This document shows, one piece after another, positions 22,871-35,172 of a DNA stretch of 64,000 nt. Both the position numbers and the translations under genes were made by a program. Location: positions 63,546,501 through 63,610,500 of the forward strand of contig CM070901.1 of the NCBI GenBank assembly GCA_036417435.1, written 5' to 3'. This DNA comes from Inia geoffrensis (Eukaryota > Chordata > Mammalia > Artiodactyla > Iniidae). Position 1 is the first letter of the stretch. Each line of letters starts with the position of its first letter. The notes under the pieces were generated by a model. It was not told where the DNA came from, made no database searches, and saw nothing but the letters and a program-made list of their open reading frames with translations.

Positions 22871-24395
22871 TCATTTCTATATCTGTTGTGGCTTTGTGAC
22901 TGAAAATGAAAATTTTCTACTTGTTCATGTCCTGGCCCTTCCTTAAAAATGTGTTCACTTACCTATTTCATATTTATTGACTACATCTTAGACACCGTGT
23001 TAGCTGCTTGTTCTAGATGTTAGTAAAATATAGACCTTCCTGCTCAAATGGTCACAGTATTTGTGGGAACACAAAAAAAATGAACAACTTATGTCTCAAA
23101 TAGCTTTGTACTTCCCAAAGAGAGCACACCTCGTAGGTACAATAAATATATGTGTTATACATAAATGTATAAATAGTTAATGGCATTAAAAACTTGAGAT
23201 AGCTGCTTTTCTATTCTGAGGAAATGACGATTATATTTCACCAGGAGCTCAGTACCACTCTGCGAAATGAGGGCTTAAGCCCCGACCTGGCTCACTGCAT
23301 CGCTTTCTTATATGAAAATAGACAAGTCTGTACATACTCTCTACAAAAAGGCTTATCTGGCATGAATTTCAGATAGCAAGGAGAAAAATTCAAGAGGTTC
23401 AGAGAAGCATCCAGAAGCTCACATGATTGTCTGGCACTAATACAACTTGCTTGACAGGAAAATAGAGCTGTAAATCTCACAAAATTAGATGATCTTCTAA
23501 GCATTTCAAAACCTCCTGCTATTACTTAGAAATCCTAGAAGAACCACTTCTTTTAAAGCACACTGATAATATGCTTTAGAGCTTAATATTCAGAAGCCTA
23601 CGTTTTGGCTAAGTGAGCTTCAGGAATGAAGGAAACTTGTGGTTCAGTTCCATCTACTCTGGAACCTCTGGTCAAAACACCTACTTCTGTGCTCAGCCAT
23701 CTTATCATCTGTAAAATGGAGGCAACTCTAAGAAAACATAGTTACAGAGATGTTGCACAGTTTCCTGTGTCATTGTCTTCACTGGTTTCAGAAAACCAAT
23801 AACGTCTAAGCTGCTACTGCAAAGAGTGCAGTGTTACTTGGGGTCATCTAGTGCAGCTCTGTCAAAGTAAAGAAAAGGAAAGGGGCCTAGAATAACTATA
23901 ATTTTGCCAAGAGGACACTATTATTTTATGGTAAATCTGAGTCAAGAACCCTGATCTCTTTGATGTCATTCCATTGTTCTTTCGTTGGGTTCTCCACCAC
24001 CCAGAGAAAGAAAGAGAAATAAAACTCCTATGTGCTGTGTCACTGGTACAGGACGTGGCAAGATTAGAGCTGGAGAACTACATATTAACAGGTATTTGGG
24101 AAATTCTTCAAACTAATTAAGAGATATACCAGGTACATAAAAAACAGCATGTTTTCCCAAGATGATTCTGTGGAATGAACAGAACTGGTAACTGAAGGTG
24201 TCTGTGTGCTGCAGTTCCAAACAGGATGGGTGAATGTTTGTTTTCTGGCACCTTTAAGACTCCACCCCAATATACACATTAAAATAAAATTAACATTTCA
24301 ACTGGGTCATATTTAATTCTGCATGCTCTTGTAAGTCAGCAAAATATTCCATATATCATTTAAGTTGTCACTTTCTTTTCTTTTCTTTTTATTCT
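22871..24395. other. No gene or assignable repeat
   Basis: Ordinary AT-rich sequence on both strands; short open frames show no family similarity. Confidence 0.45.
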
Positions 24396-24613
24396 TTTTT
24401 TTTTTTTTTTTTTTTTTTTTGCGGTACACGGGCCTCTCACTGCTGTGGCCTCTCCCGTTGCGGAGCACAGGCTCCGGACGCGCAGGCTCAGCGGCCATGG
24501 CTCACGGGCCTAGCCGCTCCGCGGCATGTGGGGATCTTCCCGGACTGGGGCACGAACCCGTGTCCCCTGCATCGGCAGGCAGACTCTCAACCACTGAGCC
24601 ACCAGGGAAGCCC
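24396..24613 (-). mobile_element. CHR-1-like cetacean SINE, antisense
   Basis: Poly(T) at 24396-24420 and the antisense of the cetacean CHR-1 body (gcggagcacaggctccgg, ccatggctcacgggcc, cgctccgcggcatgtgg), ending with the head 'gggcttccctggtgg' read in reverse. Near full length. Confidence 0.92.
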
Positions 24614-25564
24614 GTCACTCACTTTTTAACTTGAGTTTTAATTTCTAAAAGTCTTTCCAAACACAAAAGAGACGTGGGAAAATGGTACATGGGAAGCTGC
24701 ACAGACGAAATAAGCTTACTTCATTCGGCATGAAGATGAATACCCAAACAACTTCTGCATAGCTGAAAGTGTCCAAATCTACTAGCTTCATTTTGTAGTC
24801 AAGGCTTCTGGGAAAATATGCTAACGGATTCCTAATTACCCAAATGTCCCATATCTGTTTCAGTAAGTATCATTATATATTATGGAAATTTTTCTCAGTG
24901 ACAGAGAAAGACATCCTGGCCGAGCATGCCCCTGCCCATGACACAGAGATGATGGTCTCAAGCTACCTTGAAGGCGTTGGAGCCCACTTTATCCACTACT
25001 AATATTAATGGAGGACAAAACTTCATATTCTGTTTGCTCTGTTTGTTAAATCACTTCTTCCCTTCGTTAAAATGGATGACACATAACTGAGTCTGTGTAT
25101 CATTGGGAACTGGACACACTTTTTGTTGGTTTACTTAACGTCATAGGTTTCTAGGGAGGGTCTACTAAATAACTAAGTCTAGTTTCACAGTTACAAATAA
25201 ATTATGATGTTAATTTTGAATAAATTAAGCTCATCATAAAGGAAGGATACTGATAGTTGCTACTACCCCTTCCTTGAGGGGCTCTTGTAAAGCATTAAAT
25301 AAAGTAACAGAGGTTTATATGCATGCATATATTTTCAATGATATTTGAACACACTTTAAAAAGAACTCTACAGAATGCATTGTAAAACCTTGATGCCGTG
25401 TGTCCCTAGTTCCCAGCTCTCTCATTAAAACTATTTAAATGAACAAAATGTTATCTATTAGGATAGCTATCAGAGTGCTCCAAATACTACTTCTTGCAGT
25501 ACCCTGTCCCAACCATTTGCCTTCCTCTTCCCATCAGTCCTTAATTCAGAAACCCCAGAGATTT
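24614..25564. other. No gene or assignable repeat
   Basis: AT-rich; nothing recognised on either strand. Confidence 0.45.
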
Positions 25565-26290
25565 GTTCATTAATTTATGAACATATTTCTTCATTCAGCC
25601 AAGAAAATTGATGGATCCCTTACCAAATTTCAGGCACCCTTCTTCAGTATGTTTTATGGGCATGTTCAGGAAACACAGCAGTGATGAACACAGATGAATA
25701 TAGCCTCTCTCGAGCTGAGGGGAGAGACAAAAGTAAAGAAGCAAATATAAAATCATCAGTGTAAACACGTAAATAAAAATTGAATAAATGGGTAGAATAA
25801 CTAGTATATCAGGTAAGTGCTGGAGAGAAACAGCAAGCAGGGAAGGGGGACGGAGATTGGTAGCTGGTAGGAGGAGGCTGCGATCTGAAACTAAGTGATC
25901 ACTGAGGGCTTTCTGGGGAAGATTTAAGAGGGAACCTAAGGTTGTGAGAGGGAGCAAGGTGCATATCTGGGAAGTGAATAGTACAAGCAGAGGGAACAGT
26001 CAGATGGAAAGGCAATGAAGCAAGAGTGGGCTTGGAGTATCCAAGGAGCAGAAAGGATGTCAGTGTGTGGGAAACAGAGGGAGCAAAGTGGAGAGGAGAA
26101 GGAAACAGTCAGAGAGGAAACAGAGGCCCAGATTTCTAGGGCTGTGGAGGCACTTTGAGGACTTGGTTTTTCCTGTGGAGAAGCCATTGAAGAGACTTGA
26201 GTGACATGATCTGACTTATGTTTTAACAGGATCTCTCTGGATGCCATGTTGATTAGAGACTGCAGGAGAATAAGGACAAGCCCCAGAAGA
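25565..26290 (-). mobile_element. Old LINE-like repeat, probably L2 class
   Basis: A long series of phrases found in an ancient mammal-wide repeat: 'caggcacccttcttcag', 'gcagagggaacagtcag', 'aagccattgaagagacttga', 'gtgacatgatctgacttat', 'ggatctctctggatgcca'. The class is from memory and the strand is uncertain. Confidence 0.5.
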
Positions 26291-26499
26291 CCAATAGTTG
26301 ATTCAAATGTCAAGAAACATTTATGCCTTCACCCTTCAACTTCACAACTGATGCCATTTCCATTGAGCTATTGACAAATATCATCTGGCTTTCAAAACAA
26401 TAAACCAGAAGGCATTTTCTCACATAAGCAAGGTCATAAACAACTGTCAGCTGAAGTTGAAATAGTAACAAATCAAATAATAACAAAAAACATTTTTAT

Positions 26500-26640
26500 A
26501 GATTTTTAAACCTTACAAAGCATTTTCTTGTCCATTATCTAATTTAATCCTCAAATCAACGCCATGAGATAGTTATTATTTTCCCATTAGAAGTGACCGC
26601 ATATTAAATCCTTAGTGATTGCTCAAGAAAAGCTGAAATC
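26500..26640 (-). mobile_element. MIR-like SINE remnant, antisense
   Basis: 'cattatctaatttaatcctc' followed by 'gccatgagatagttattatt' is the antisense MIR core and tail region. Confidence 0.5.
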
Positions 26641-26724
26641 TTGAGTGTACATCTATTAATGCCAAGGTTGGTTTGTTTTTTTTTTTTCCCCATGGGAACA
26701 CTGGATGCTAAAATCCACAGGGAT

Positions 26725-27110
26725 TTTTCAGCTCAAGATGGCAGACTAGGAGATATATTTACTTTCTGGTCCTCCTGAAACCATGTTTAAATAAAACTGT
26801 AGAAATACCAAAATTAATCAACCAATAAAAGCCAAGACATTGTGGAAGTCATCAACCACAGAAAGATTTCAACACATCTCGAGAAGGCAAACAATGAAAT
26901 GGAGGGGCCATGAATAAAATAATGAAGAAAAGACTACCCTAAGTAGGGTCTGCACAAAGCCAGTCAGCTTTGGCTGAGCTCTGGTTATAGTAAAGGGCAG
27001 AGGAAAAGAAGAGGGGCTGAAAACAAGGAGACCAAAGTCATTTTAGGAAAAAAAAGTTCATTTAATGAGCTCCAGGCAACACTCAGCCTGCTGCCATACT
27101 CACTCATGTA
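26725..27110 (+). mobile_element. Possible old L1/HAL1 5' region
   Basis: 'caagatggcagactaggaga' resembles the start of L1 5' UTRs. The rest is too diverged for certainty. Confidence 0.3.
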
Positions 27111-28317
27111 TTACAGTGGATTGTCGGTAAACGAGACAAGAAAACACGGAACCAACAAACAAAAATCAAGACACTGTTTCTTACTGAACTCTTCTCAAAT
27201 GAGATCAAGAAATTATGGTTCAATGCCATACCTGTAAATCATTTCTGCTCCTGGAGAGGTTAGAAAGGGCTTATAATAGTTACCCCTTTTTTTTTTTTTT
27301 TTTTCCAGACAGAATTCAGGTCTGAGCAAAAGCTTTTGTGTCCTCCAACCTCAAAGTTTATTGGGGATGGAAGTCCAAATCTGCTTTGACATAACATAAA
27401 AAGAATCGCATGAGCAGAGGGTCAAACTACTTTTGGAATATATTAATTATGCCCAGTGTTATTTTAAATAGATTTTAAGCTAAAATAGATAAATTTTTAC
27501 TGATCTATATGATTCTGGGTTCTGAAACTTCTACATGTTACATGCCTGATATATAACACACAATGTCAGTCCCAGGAGAGAGAGAACACTCCAATGAAGC
27601 AAGCCAAAGAAACAAGATTCGAACAAGGTAAAGTGATGTGTAGACCAAGACCAGGATTTTTCAATTCTTTCCTGTCATGCTGTAGCTTCCAGCTCCTGAA
27701 TAACAACACATGTTTCCCTTGTCCTAGACACACGAGAGTATGTCTCCTCTCTGGGGCATAAGAAGCTCTAGAGTTACATATGTGTAGTAAAGAGTGGACC
27801 CAGCCGGCATACTCACAATGACCACCAAATTGTGTTGATCGTACTTTATTTTAAACCAATACATCGCTCCATGCTGAAGTTGCAATAAATGATATATTTG
27901 CTTTCTAGACATGAATGAGATGCCTTACTGGATATACGCCAGGAAGGCCAGAGAAACTGGCTTCTGATCCATACAGAATAATTCATGGGTGAATTCCTTT
28001 CAGGATAGCCCATGATTTAGCTAGAATATAAGCTTTACATACCTGGATCCTTCAAACTAGACCAAAGGGAAACATCTAGGCTGCAAGCCTCAATTAGAAA
28101 TGTGGGATGGTGCTACGCTGACAACTGGTGGTCCCTGACCTATCTTCCGAGATTAGAACCCAGTGTGGCAGATGACCAATTCACGCATTGAACAAAAGAA
28201 CACCTCCTACAGGGCAGTGTATGTGTTCATTACAGGTATGGCACTTAGGGCTAAGTATCATAAGGACTTCAAGAAAAAAAAAAGAAAAAGTAACACATGA
28301 AGCATATATGATAAGGA
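27111..28317. other. No gene or assignable repeat
   Basis: Contains a poly(T) run at 27287-27304 but no element I can assign beside it. Confidence 0.4.
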
Positions 28318-28440
28318 GGCACCAGAGTCCAGGGCATGAGCTCTGGAATCACACAGGCTTGCTTCGAATCCCTAGTAGCTAAGCCACTACCATCTGCATA
28401 CCCTGAAGAACAGTCAAAGGTTTAAATGTTGTTTTACCAA
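28318..28440 (+). mobile_element. MIR SINE fragment
   Basis: 'gcatgagctctggaatcaca' and 'gcttcgaatccctagtagct' match the tRNA-like head of MIR. Confidence 0.65.
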
Positions 28441-29143
28441 ATTTCGAAAAACAAGTGAAGAAAGAACCTATCTGCCAGAAAGGGACATCGTGGGGTGCAG
28501 CATCCAGTCGGGTCAGGGCTCTGCATCCCCTGCTCAGAAACCTTCACCGCCTGGCTCATGGTGATGCTGGCAGCTCAGCAGCCCTGGAGAAGGCGCTCCT
28601 GTCTCCAGGGCTCGCAGACAAGCTGGGGAGGTCCACGGAGGAGGCGGGCCACAGCCTGGCAAGCTCTGGGTGCCTCCTGCACTCAGCTCTGAGCAGGCTC
28701 TGGACTCGGGGCCCCGTTGCGGGGAAGGGCTGGCCGATACATACCCAGGGCTGAGGGGCCTGCAGAGCCGGTGCCCAGGCAGGGTGAGCTCTGGAGGAGA
28801 AGGCTTCCCCAGTCCCCAACAGTCTCCGTGTGGTGGCCCATCCGGTGCCAAACACCTGCCACCCACAGCGACAAGTCCCAGCCGCTAGAAAGTCCAGAAG
28901 GGGTCGGGCTCTTTGGCCTTGGGCTGGGTTTCTCCAGGGGCTGGGCTTGCGTGGGGCCCCCAGCCCACCCCCTGGCCCGCCCGCCCTTGCTCTGTGACAC
29001 GTACAATGGAATGTCAACACCCAGGCTGAGCCGTGCAGTGTTCAGTGCGTGCTAGACCTCGAGAGGAGGTAGAAGCTAGGGAGAAGCTCTCCCACTTTCA
29101 CTCGCTTTTCTCAGATCCGGCAGGCAGCCCATCTCTCCCCAAA
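28441..29143. other. GC-rich stretch, no exon assigned
   Basis: GC-rich from about 28490 to 29000. Open frames on both strands reflect composition, and I recognise no protein. Confidence 0.4.
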
Positions 29144-29490
29144 ACTATGGGCTCCACACCTCCTTCCCACGCTATCGTCTTCTGTTCTGCCCCTGTTTTC
29201 CCTTTCCATTCTGCCCCTCTTTTCCGCAGCACCCCATCTACGGCTTCGGGTGTCATCGGTGCTGCAGCAGGCAGCACCTCGGACCCCGAGGCTATGGACA
29301 CCACACCTCCTCCCTAGGCTATCTTTTTCCGTTCTTCCCCCGTTTTCCCTTTCCATTCTGCCCCTGTTTTCCCCAGCTCCCCATTTACAGCTTAGGCCGG
29401 CATCGGTGCTTCAGGAGGCAGCAGCTCTGACAGACAACAAACCTATGGACACCACACCTCCTTCCCAGGCTGTCATTTTCCAGTCTGCCC
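29144..29490 (+). repeat. Coding-like tandem repeat of about 150 bp, 2.3 copies
   Basis: Units start at 29144, 29292 and 29446 with 'ctatggacaccacacctcc' or close variants. Unit 1 and the start of unit 2 read open on the plus strand, giving TPPSHAIVFCSAPVFPFHSAP and then MDTTPPP before a stop. Unit 3 reads MDTTPPSQAVIFQSAPS in another frame. The repeated peptide is Ser/Thr/Pro-rich with Phe, somewhat like low-complexity nucleoporin segments such as POM121, but I cannot confirm a family. The frame breaks between units suggest a decayed gene fragment. Confidence 0.5.
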
Positions 29491-29689
29491 CGTCTCCAAG
29501 TAGAACCACTACCCATTTCACACGGCTGTTCCTACTTCTGGGAACACACCACTCACTGGTAGCAATGCCTCAGCCCATGCCTCGACTCATTTACCTGCAA
29601 CGCTGGCCAACGGATAGACCAACACTTCAAAGTTATGACAGAAAGTTGAGGAAGTTATATGCTTGGAATTGCATTTATTATTATTAACA

Positions 29690-29915
29690 AGCACAATTGT
29701 AGTGCTTAGGCTATAACAAGTAATATTCTAAGTGCTTAGCAAATATTAACTCACTTAATCCTCATAACGGCAACCCTATAGGTAGGTAATATTCATAATA
29801 TTCACCTTTTCTGGGGGACACTGAGGCCCAGAGGGCTTGAATAGCTTGTCTAATGCCACACAGTAAGTAGCGGGCAGAAACCCAGGATGAAAACCAGACT
29901 GTCTAGACTTTCATC
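29690..29915 (-). mobile_element. MIR SINE, antisense
   Basis: 'aactcacttaatcctcataa', 'actgaggcccagagggcttg' and 'atgccacacagtaagtagcg' follow MIR in antisense order. Confidence 0.8.
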
Positions 29916-30125
29916 ACTTTGCTGTGTCACCTTAATAGATGTTGTGGTTAGGGAAGGGACTAAACGGACAAGACTCTGAACTAGAGAAGGGAGAAATTAG
30001 AAAATGACTGATCCTAGAAACTAGAGAGGATTTCAGCTCAGAAATTTCTGGTGATGAGACCCGGAAGAACAAGAGCATGGTTGGAATATTAACTTGGGGT
30101 AGTATCTGATTCCATTGAGAAATGT

Positions 30126-30150
30126 TTTTTTGTTGTTGTTGTTGTTTTTA
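30126..30150. repeat. (TTG)n simple repeat
   Basis: Short run of TTG/TGT units after a T stretch. Confidence 0.85.
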
Positions 30151-30454
30151 ACTTAGAAAGGCCAGTTGGATGAAGATTAATGAAAAAAAAAGTAGAAAGG
30201 AAAAGAGGAAGGTGCCTGAAATGAGACATAACCTCTTCCCTGTAAGTACTAGGGGTGGGCGTCCTGTGGGAAAGGATGGAGCTCTCTCTACAGGTTTGTC
30301 ACCAGGATGAACAAGGAGAAACATGGCAACCATTGTACTGGTTTTGATGACTCCTCAAAACCAAGGCTTCAGTTTCCATACCTACCGTGTGTCAGACATG
30401 CCACCAAGTGTGCTTCCAGTCACACATTTTAATTGGAGAAATAGTTCTCATGAG

Positions 30455-30915
30455 GTACGCACTAGTTCCCTATGGCTGCCATAACAAATTACTACAAATG
30501 AGCTTGCAGAAAACAAAACACACTCATTCTCTTATGGTTCTGGAAGACAGAGGTCCAAAACCAGTTTCCCTGGGCTGGAACCAGGAGTTGACAAGGCCGT
30601 CCATCCACCTTCTAGAGGCTCTAAGGGAGAATCTGTTTCCCTGACAACATTCCTTAACTTCTGGCCACATCAATCCAATCCCAGCTTCATCATCACATTC
30701 TGTTTGGAGTAAAAACTCCCTCTGCCTCTCTCTTACGAGAACACCACTGGTTACATCTGGGTCCATCCAGGTTGTCCAGAAGAATCTCCCCATCTCAAAA
30801 CCCTTACTTTCATCCCATTGGCAAAGTCACTTCTGCCATTTAAGGTGACATTCATAGGTTCTGGGATTAGAAGGTGGACATTTGGGGGCAACGGTATTAT
30901 TCAGTCTACTACAAG
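30455..30915 (-). mobile_element. MLT1-like LTR (ERVL-MaLR), antisense
   Basis: In antisense order: 'ccctatggctgccataacaa', 'cttatggttctggaagacag', 'ctctaagggagaatctg', 'tctccccatctcaaaaccct' and 'gacattcataggttctggga', ending at 'cagtctactaca'. This matches an old MaLR-type solitary LTR. No internal coding region accompanies it. Confidence 0.75.
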
Positions 30916-31998
30916 GTAGATGCTATTATCTTTCTCAGATGTAGGAAATGAAGTTTAGGGAATTAATTTGTCTCAGGTCTACAATTTCCAGAGTAGAGAT
31001 TTAAATTCTGTCAGTGAGACTTCAGGACACACTCTAAACAACTTTAACCTGTGTCCTTAATTACTGCATGATCCTTGGTTAAGAGTCACACTTAGGTATC
31101 AAGACCCAACTGAATATAACACAAGTACTGTCTCCTCTTTCACTATGTTTGCCTGGTGTATTTATGAATCTTGCCCAGAGAAGAAGAGTTCAGAAAATTG
31201 TTATATGCACGTTTACTAAGAGAAAGCATTTACTGTTTGATGTGCACGGAGTAACGGAAGGCTATTTAAAATAAAATAAAATAAAATAAAATAAAATATG
31301 CCACCAAATCATCAAATGTCACAACAGTGGTAACCCCGTGGGAGTCTTGAGGAGACTGAAATTATCTCCAATTGTGCAGGTGAGAAAAGTTTCACTAAAG
31401 GCAGGTGTAGTTCGGCCAAGCCCTACGGCACAAAAGTAGGAATTTGGATATGCACAAATGGGAAAAAAGACATTTTAGGCATGGGAAACAGTTTAATGCA
31501 GAATGGATGAGAAATATGCATTAGACCTTTCTAAATCAACTGGCTTATTAACTCAGTAAATCAGATTTGGTCAGTCAAACTAGCTTTAGCTGATTACTTA
31601 TCCAGGGCATAGCTGTTGAGAGTAATTTTTGTCATAGAACAGTAAATAAAATTGTTCAACTATAGCTTTAGGCTTGCTAAGTAAAATAGATTGCTCTAGA
31701 TGATTTTCAAGTGACTTACTTGGTACTATTCACGAAATTGGGGGGTTAACAGCTGCTTAAGACAACATAGAGAATTGATCTTAAATAGTACTTGAAGTAG
31801 TTACTGTGTAAAGTATCTGTTCAGTAGCTCATGGTAAACGGATGTTTATAATCCCCATTGGACAACCAACTGCTTTTTTGCAAATGGTAATGTGAATTGC
31901 TGTTGCATAAGCTACAGTAATGACCACCTATCTATAATTCGTTGTCCAAACCAGAAATCTTCTAACAATACTGGTCTCCTAATAGAAATAAGCACGAA
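30916..31998. other. No gene; one short microsatellite
   Basis: Contains the (AAAAT)n run at 31268-31298; nothing else recognised. Confidence 0.45.
31268..31298. repeat. (AAAAT)n microsatellite
   Basis: About six tandem ATAAA units. Confidence 0.95.
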
Positions 31999-31999
31999 G

Positions 32000-32215
32000 C
32001 TAACACACACTGGGTGTCTCCCGTGTGCCTGTGCATGCATCTATATCTCACAGAACCCCCATAACAGCCCCCAAGAGAGGGACTCTGAGTGTCCCCATAC
32101 TGCTGGTGGAGAAACAGGCACAGGAAGGTTCAACAGTCTACTTACCTAAGATCACACAGAGGGTGGGAGAGCCTGTCTTTAAACCATCTGCCTCCAATTC
32201 CAGGTGCCAGGAGCC
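32000..32215 (-). mobile_element. MIR-like remnant, antisense
   Basis: 'gtggagaaacaggcacagg' and 'cttacctaagatcacacaga' resemble the antisense MIR body. Weak. Confidence 0.4.
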
Positions 32216-32399
32216 AGATTCAGCCTACAGGCCTCTTCTGCTCGTCTGGAGGTGAAACCATGTGTAAGGATTAGTCAAATCCTGTCTTCACTCCTCAAGG
32301 TAGCTTGAACACTTACACGTCCTCCAAGTAGCATGTAGCATAAGCAGTAAGATGTTTGCCCCAGGTATTGGCCAGGAACTTGGAATCAGCTGTGTCTAC

Positions 32400-32775
32400 T
32401 TAGGCTGAGCTGGTTAAGACTGGAGAGGACCACTGATCTTCCACCTGGGCCAGTGCCTTTTGACCTCCTGCCATCAGAGGGCCGAAAGCTACAGCCTGAG
32501 AATGTGCTGAGCCCTGTAGCCTAGTTATGCCAGCTCAGAACAATGATGAGCACACCTTTTTCCAATCACCTTTCCTCATGCTCCCCATGCCTCATACTGC
32601 CCTACTTCTTTATTCTTTATCCCATAGATACCCCAAGCCCCTTGCCTTTGGGGAGGCGGATTTGAGACCTATTGTCACGTCACTTCCTCTCTTGGCTGCC
32701 TTGTGAATAAACCTCCTCTTTGCTGCAAACCTCAGCATGTCAGTGTTTTGGCTTGCTGCGCCTCAGACAAAATGG
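32400..32775 (+). mobile_element. Possible LTR fragment with poly(A) signal
   Basis: The segment ends in an R/U5-like arrangement: 'gaataaacctcctctttgct' (AATAAA near 32706) followed by 'gtgttttggcttgctgcgcc', as in class I retroviral LTRs. No internal region is attached and the 5' border is unclear. Confidence 0.4.
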
Positions 32776-32904
32776 TAGGGAGCAGTGGTAAAGGTCCCTT
32801 GCCTGAGAGGGAAGCTGGTTACTAGTAGTCACGTTGCAGATGTTTTCTCCTCCCGGGGGGACAGACGTCCTGCTCTTCCAGAAAGAAGGGAGAAAGGCAG
32901 GAGC

Positions 32905-33011
32905 TGGAACCTTGCTCTCAGGGTCACCGTCACCTAGGAGCTTATCAGAAGCACAGAATCCAGGCCCCACCCAGAACTACTGAATTACAGCCTGCATTTA
33001 ACAAAATCCAC
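32905..33011 (+). mobile_element. MER5A-like hAT element
   Basis: 'gtcacctaggagcttatcag', 'ccaggccccacccagaacta' and 'gcctgcatttaacaa' match the short non-autonomous hAT MER5A. Confidence 0.7.
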
Positions 33012-34935
33012 AAGAGAGACATACCCATATTAAAGTTGGGGAGGCACCAAGCTGGAGTCCACGTAGCTCATCCCTAGGGTCATCCTCTTCTCCGCAGCTA
33101 ATGAAAACGAAACAAAGATTCATCCCGAGCCTACTCTGCCCCAGTCACTTGGGTATCACACGAGCTCTTTTAATCCTCCCGAGAGCCTGCCAATGGGACT
33201 GAGGGTCAGAGTGGTCAAGCACCCAAGGTTCCATAAAAGAACATGACCAAGGCTCACTGGAGCCCAGACCTCCAAAGAAGAAGGCCCCTGAGCACAGCAT
33301 GGCACCACAGCAGCCCAAACCATGGGCCTGGAGGGTAGGCCAGGGTTCCCACGCAGAGTTTACACCATTGGACAGATGCCCACAGCAGACCAAAAGGCAA
33401 CATGAGAAGTTCGTTCTGATTGCGGAATCTCTGAATTTTGAGATTTAAAGAAAAAAATCTGTTTTTGGGGGGGTGTGGGGCTGGTTAAAACAGTTCTACC
33501 AAGGAGTAAAGAGAGGGCATCTCAAGGCCCCTTCTGGACTTAGAATTTAATGCCTATTTATTGAGAAACGCTCCGTGCATTTGCTCAGTCCTACGTCAAG
33601 ATGAAGTTCTCTGTGACCTAGAAGCTTAGGTTCTAAAAAGGCCACAGAAATGGGTGAGACCTAAAAAAATGCCAGAACAATGCAACGGCCTTAATCAGAC
33701 TGTCTTTGCTTTGCTTTGCTTATAAGTCATTGACTTTAAACTGAATATGGTGTCATGTCTTTATTTTTCTTGAAGTATTTTTTTTAAAAGATCATATAAA
33801 GATTTTCTTCCATGGTAAGACTCTTACATTGTCTTTTGCTTCAAATGGAGTGTGGTACATTTACCCTCCATCAGATGATTGCTTATAACTCAGATTGCTT
33901 ATAACTCACCTTGCTTTATTAAGAATACTGCTAGAGGCTTCTATGCCCCTAGTAATAAAAATGCATTTTCAGGCCCATTCAAACCAATGACAATCCAAGT
34001 TTACAGAGCACAAGATAATGAAGATTCTCCCGACCGGCAACTTTTACCACTTTTAATCTGTTAACAGACCCTAAGTGTCTCAGATGAAAGGTACTGTAGC
34101 GGGAATTGCCATCGTTAACAGCATTCCATACAGGGAACTCTGGATTTTTCCAATTTCTCAAAAATTTGGACACTTTGACTGCCTCTATAACATCTCTAGC
34201 GTGTGTGAAAGAAGAAAAAGAGGCCTGTACAATTTAGTTCTCAAAATATACACAGAAATATTTTGCACATACAAACAGGGAAACCTTATAAATAATGTAT
34301 GGGGAGCCATGTAATGTCGATAACGGAAGTACTCATTTCGAAAGACAATACTGTCACCAAGTGTCCCCTTACCCAAACTGACTGGGAATTTTTAGGGGCT
34401 GCCAAACCAGAGGTGGAGATCTATTGGAACCTGGGATGTTTGAAAAATGGTTTTGGACGACCTCCTTGAGGAAGGCACCAAGCCACATCCCAAATTGCAA
34501 AAATGGCTCCAGGTTGACTCCTTGTGTCCTCACTGTTTGCAATGTGACATTCCAACTTCTCTCTCTCAAGAGGCACAGTTGATTTCCCCACCCTTGAAGT
34601 TAGGTGACTTGCCACTGCCAATAGAAGGCAGCAGAAACAATGGTGTGCCAGTTCACAGCTAGGTCCCACGATGATTTTGTTTTTTTTAATTTGACTATTA
34701 AGAAACCTTGATAACTTCAGTGATATCCCATGAAGATAATATAAACAACTGTAATGGAAAATGAAAAGATGATAATAGCAACAAACACTGTGATATTTCT
34801 TGTCATTGTTCTTTACTAATTAGAATAGCAACAAACCCCATATTAATTTGACTTTTTGAACTTTGGCCTTTACTTTGGTGGAAGAAGTTCCTTTCACTTG
34901 GCTTATTATCTGTTTGCATTTAAAAACAACGAATG
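33012..34935. other. No gene; weak MIR-like trace at 33105-33250
   Basis: The trace ('gctcttttaatcctcccgag') is MIR-like. The remainder holds no recognised element or exon. Confidence 0.4.
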
Positions 34936-35122
34936 GGGGCTTCCCAGGTGGCGCAGTGGTTGAGTCCACCTGCCGACGCAGGGGACGCAGGTTCGTGCCC
35001 CGGTCTGGGAAGATCCCACATGCCGCGGAGCGGCTAGGCCCGTGAGCCATGGCCGCTGAGCCTGCACGTCCGGAGCCTGTGCTCGTCAATGGGACAGGCC
35101 ACAAGAGTTAGAGGCCCGCGTA

Positions 35123-35123
<1 letters not shown>
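34936..35123 (+). mobile_element. CHR-1-like cetacean SINE
   Basis: Full head ('ggggcttcccaggtggcgca'), the B-box-like 'ggttcgtgccccggtctggg', the 'ccgcggagcggctaggcccg' body and the 'gaggcccgcgtacc' tail. Followed by a CA repeat in the tail position. Confidence 0.93.

Positions 35124-35167
<44 letters not shown>
35123..35167. repeat. (CA)n microsatellite in the SINE tail
   Basis: About 22 CA units directly after the CHR-1 element. Confidence 0.95.

Positions 35168-35172
<5 letters not shown>

Noticed and set aside
34936..35010. tRNA genes suggested by A- and B-box-like sequences
   Set aside because: These are heads of tRNA-derived SINEs: the flanks, tails and multiple dispersed copies show mobile elements, not functional tRNA genes.
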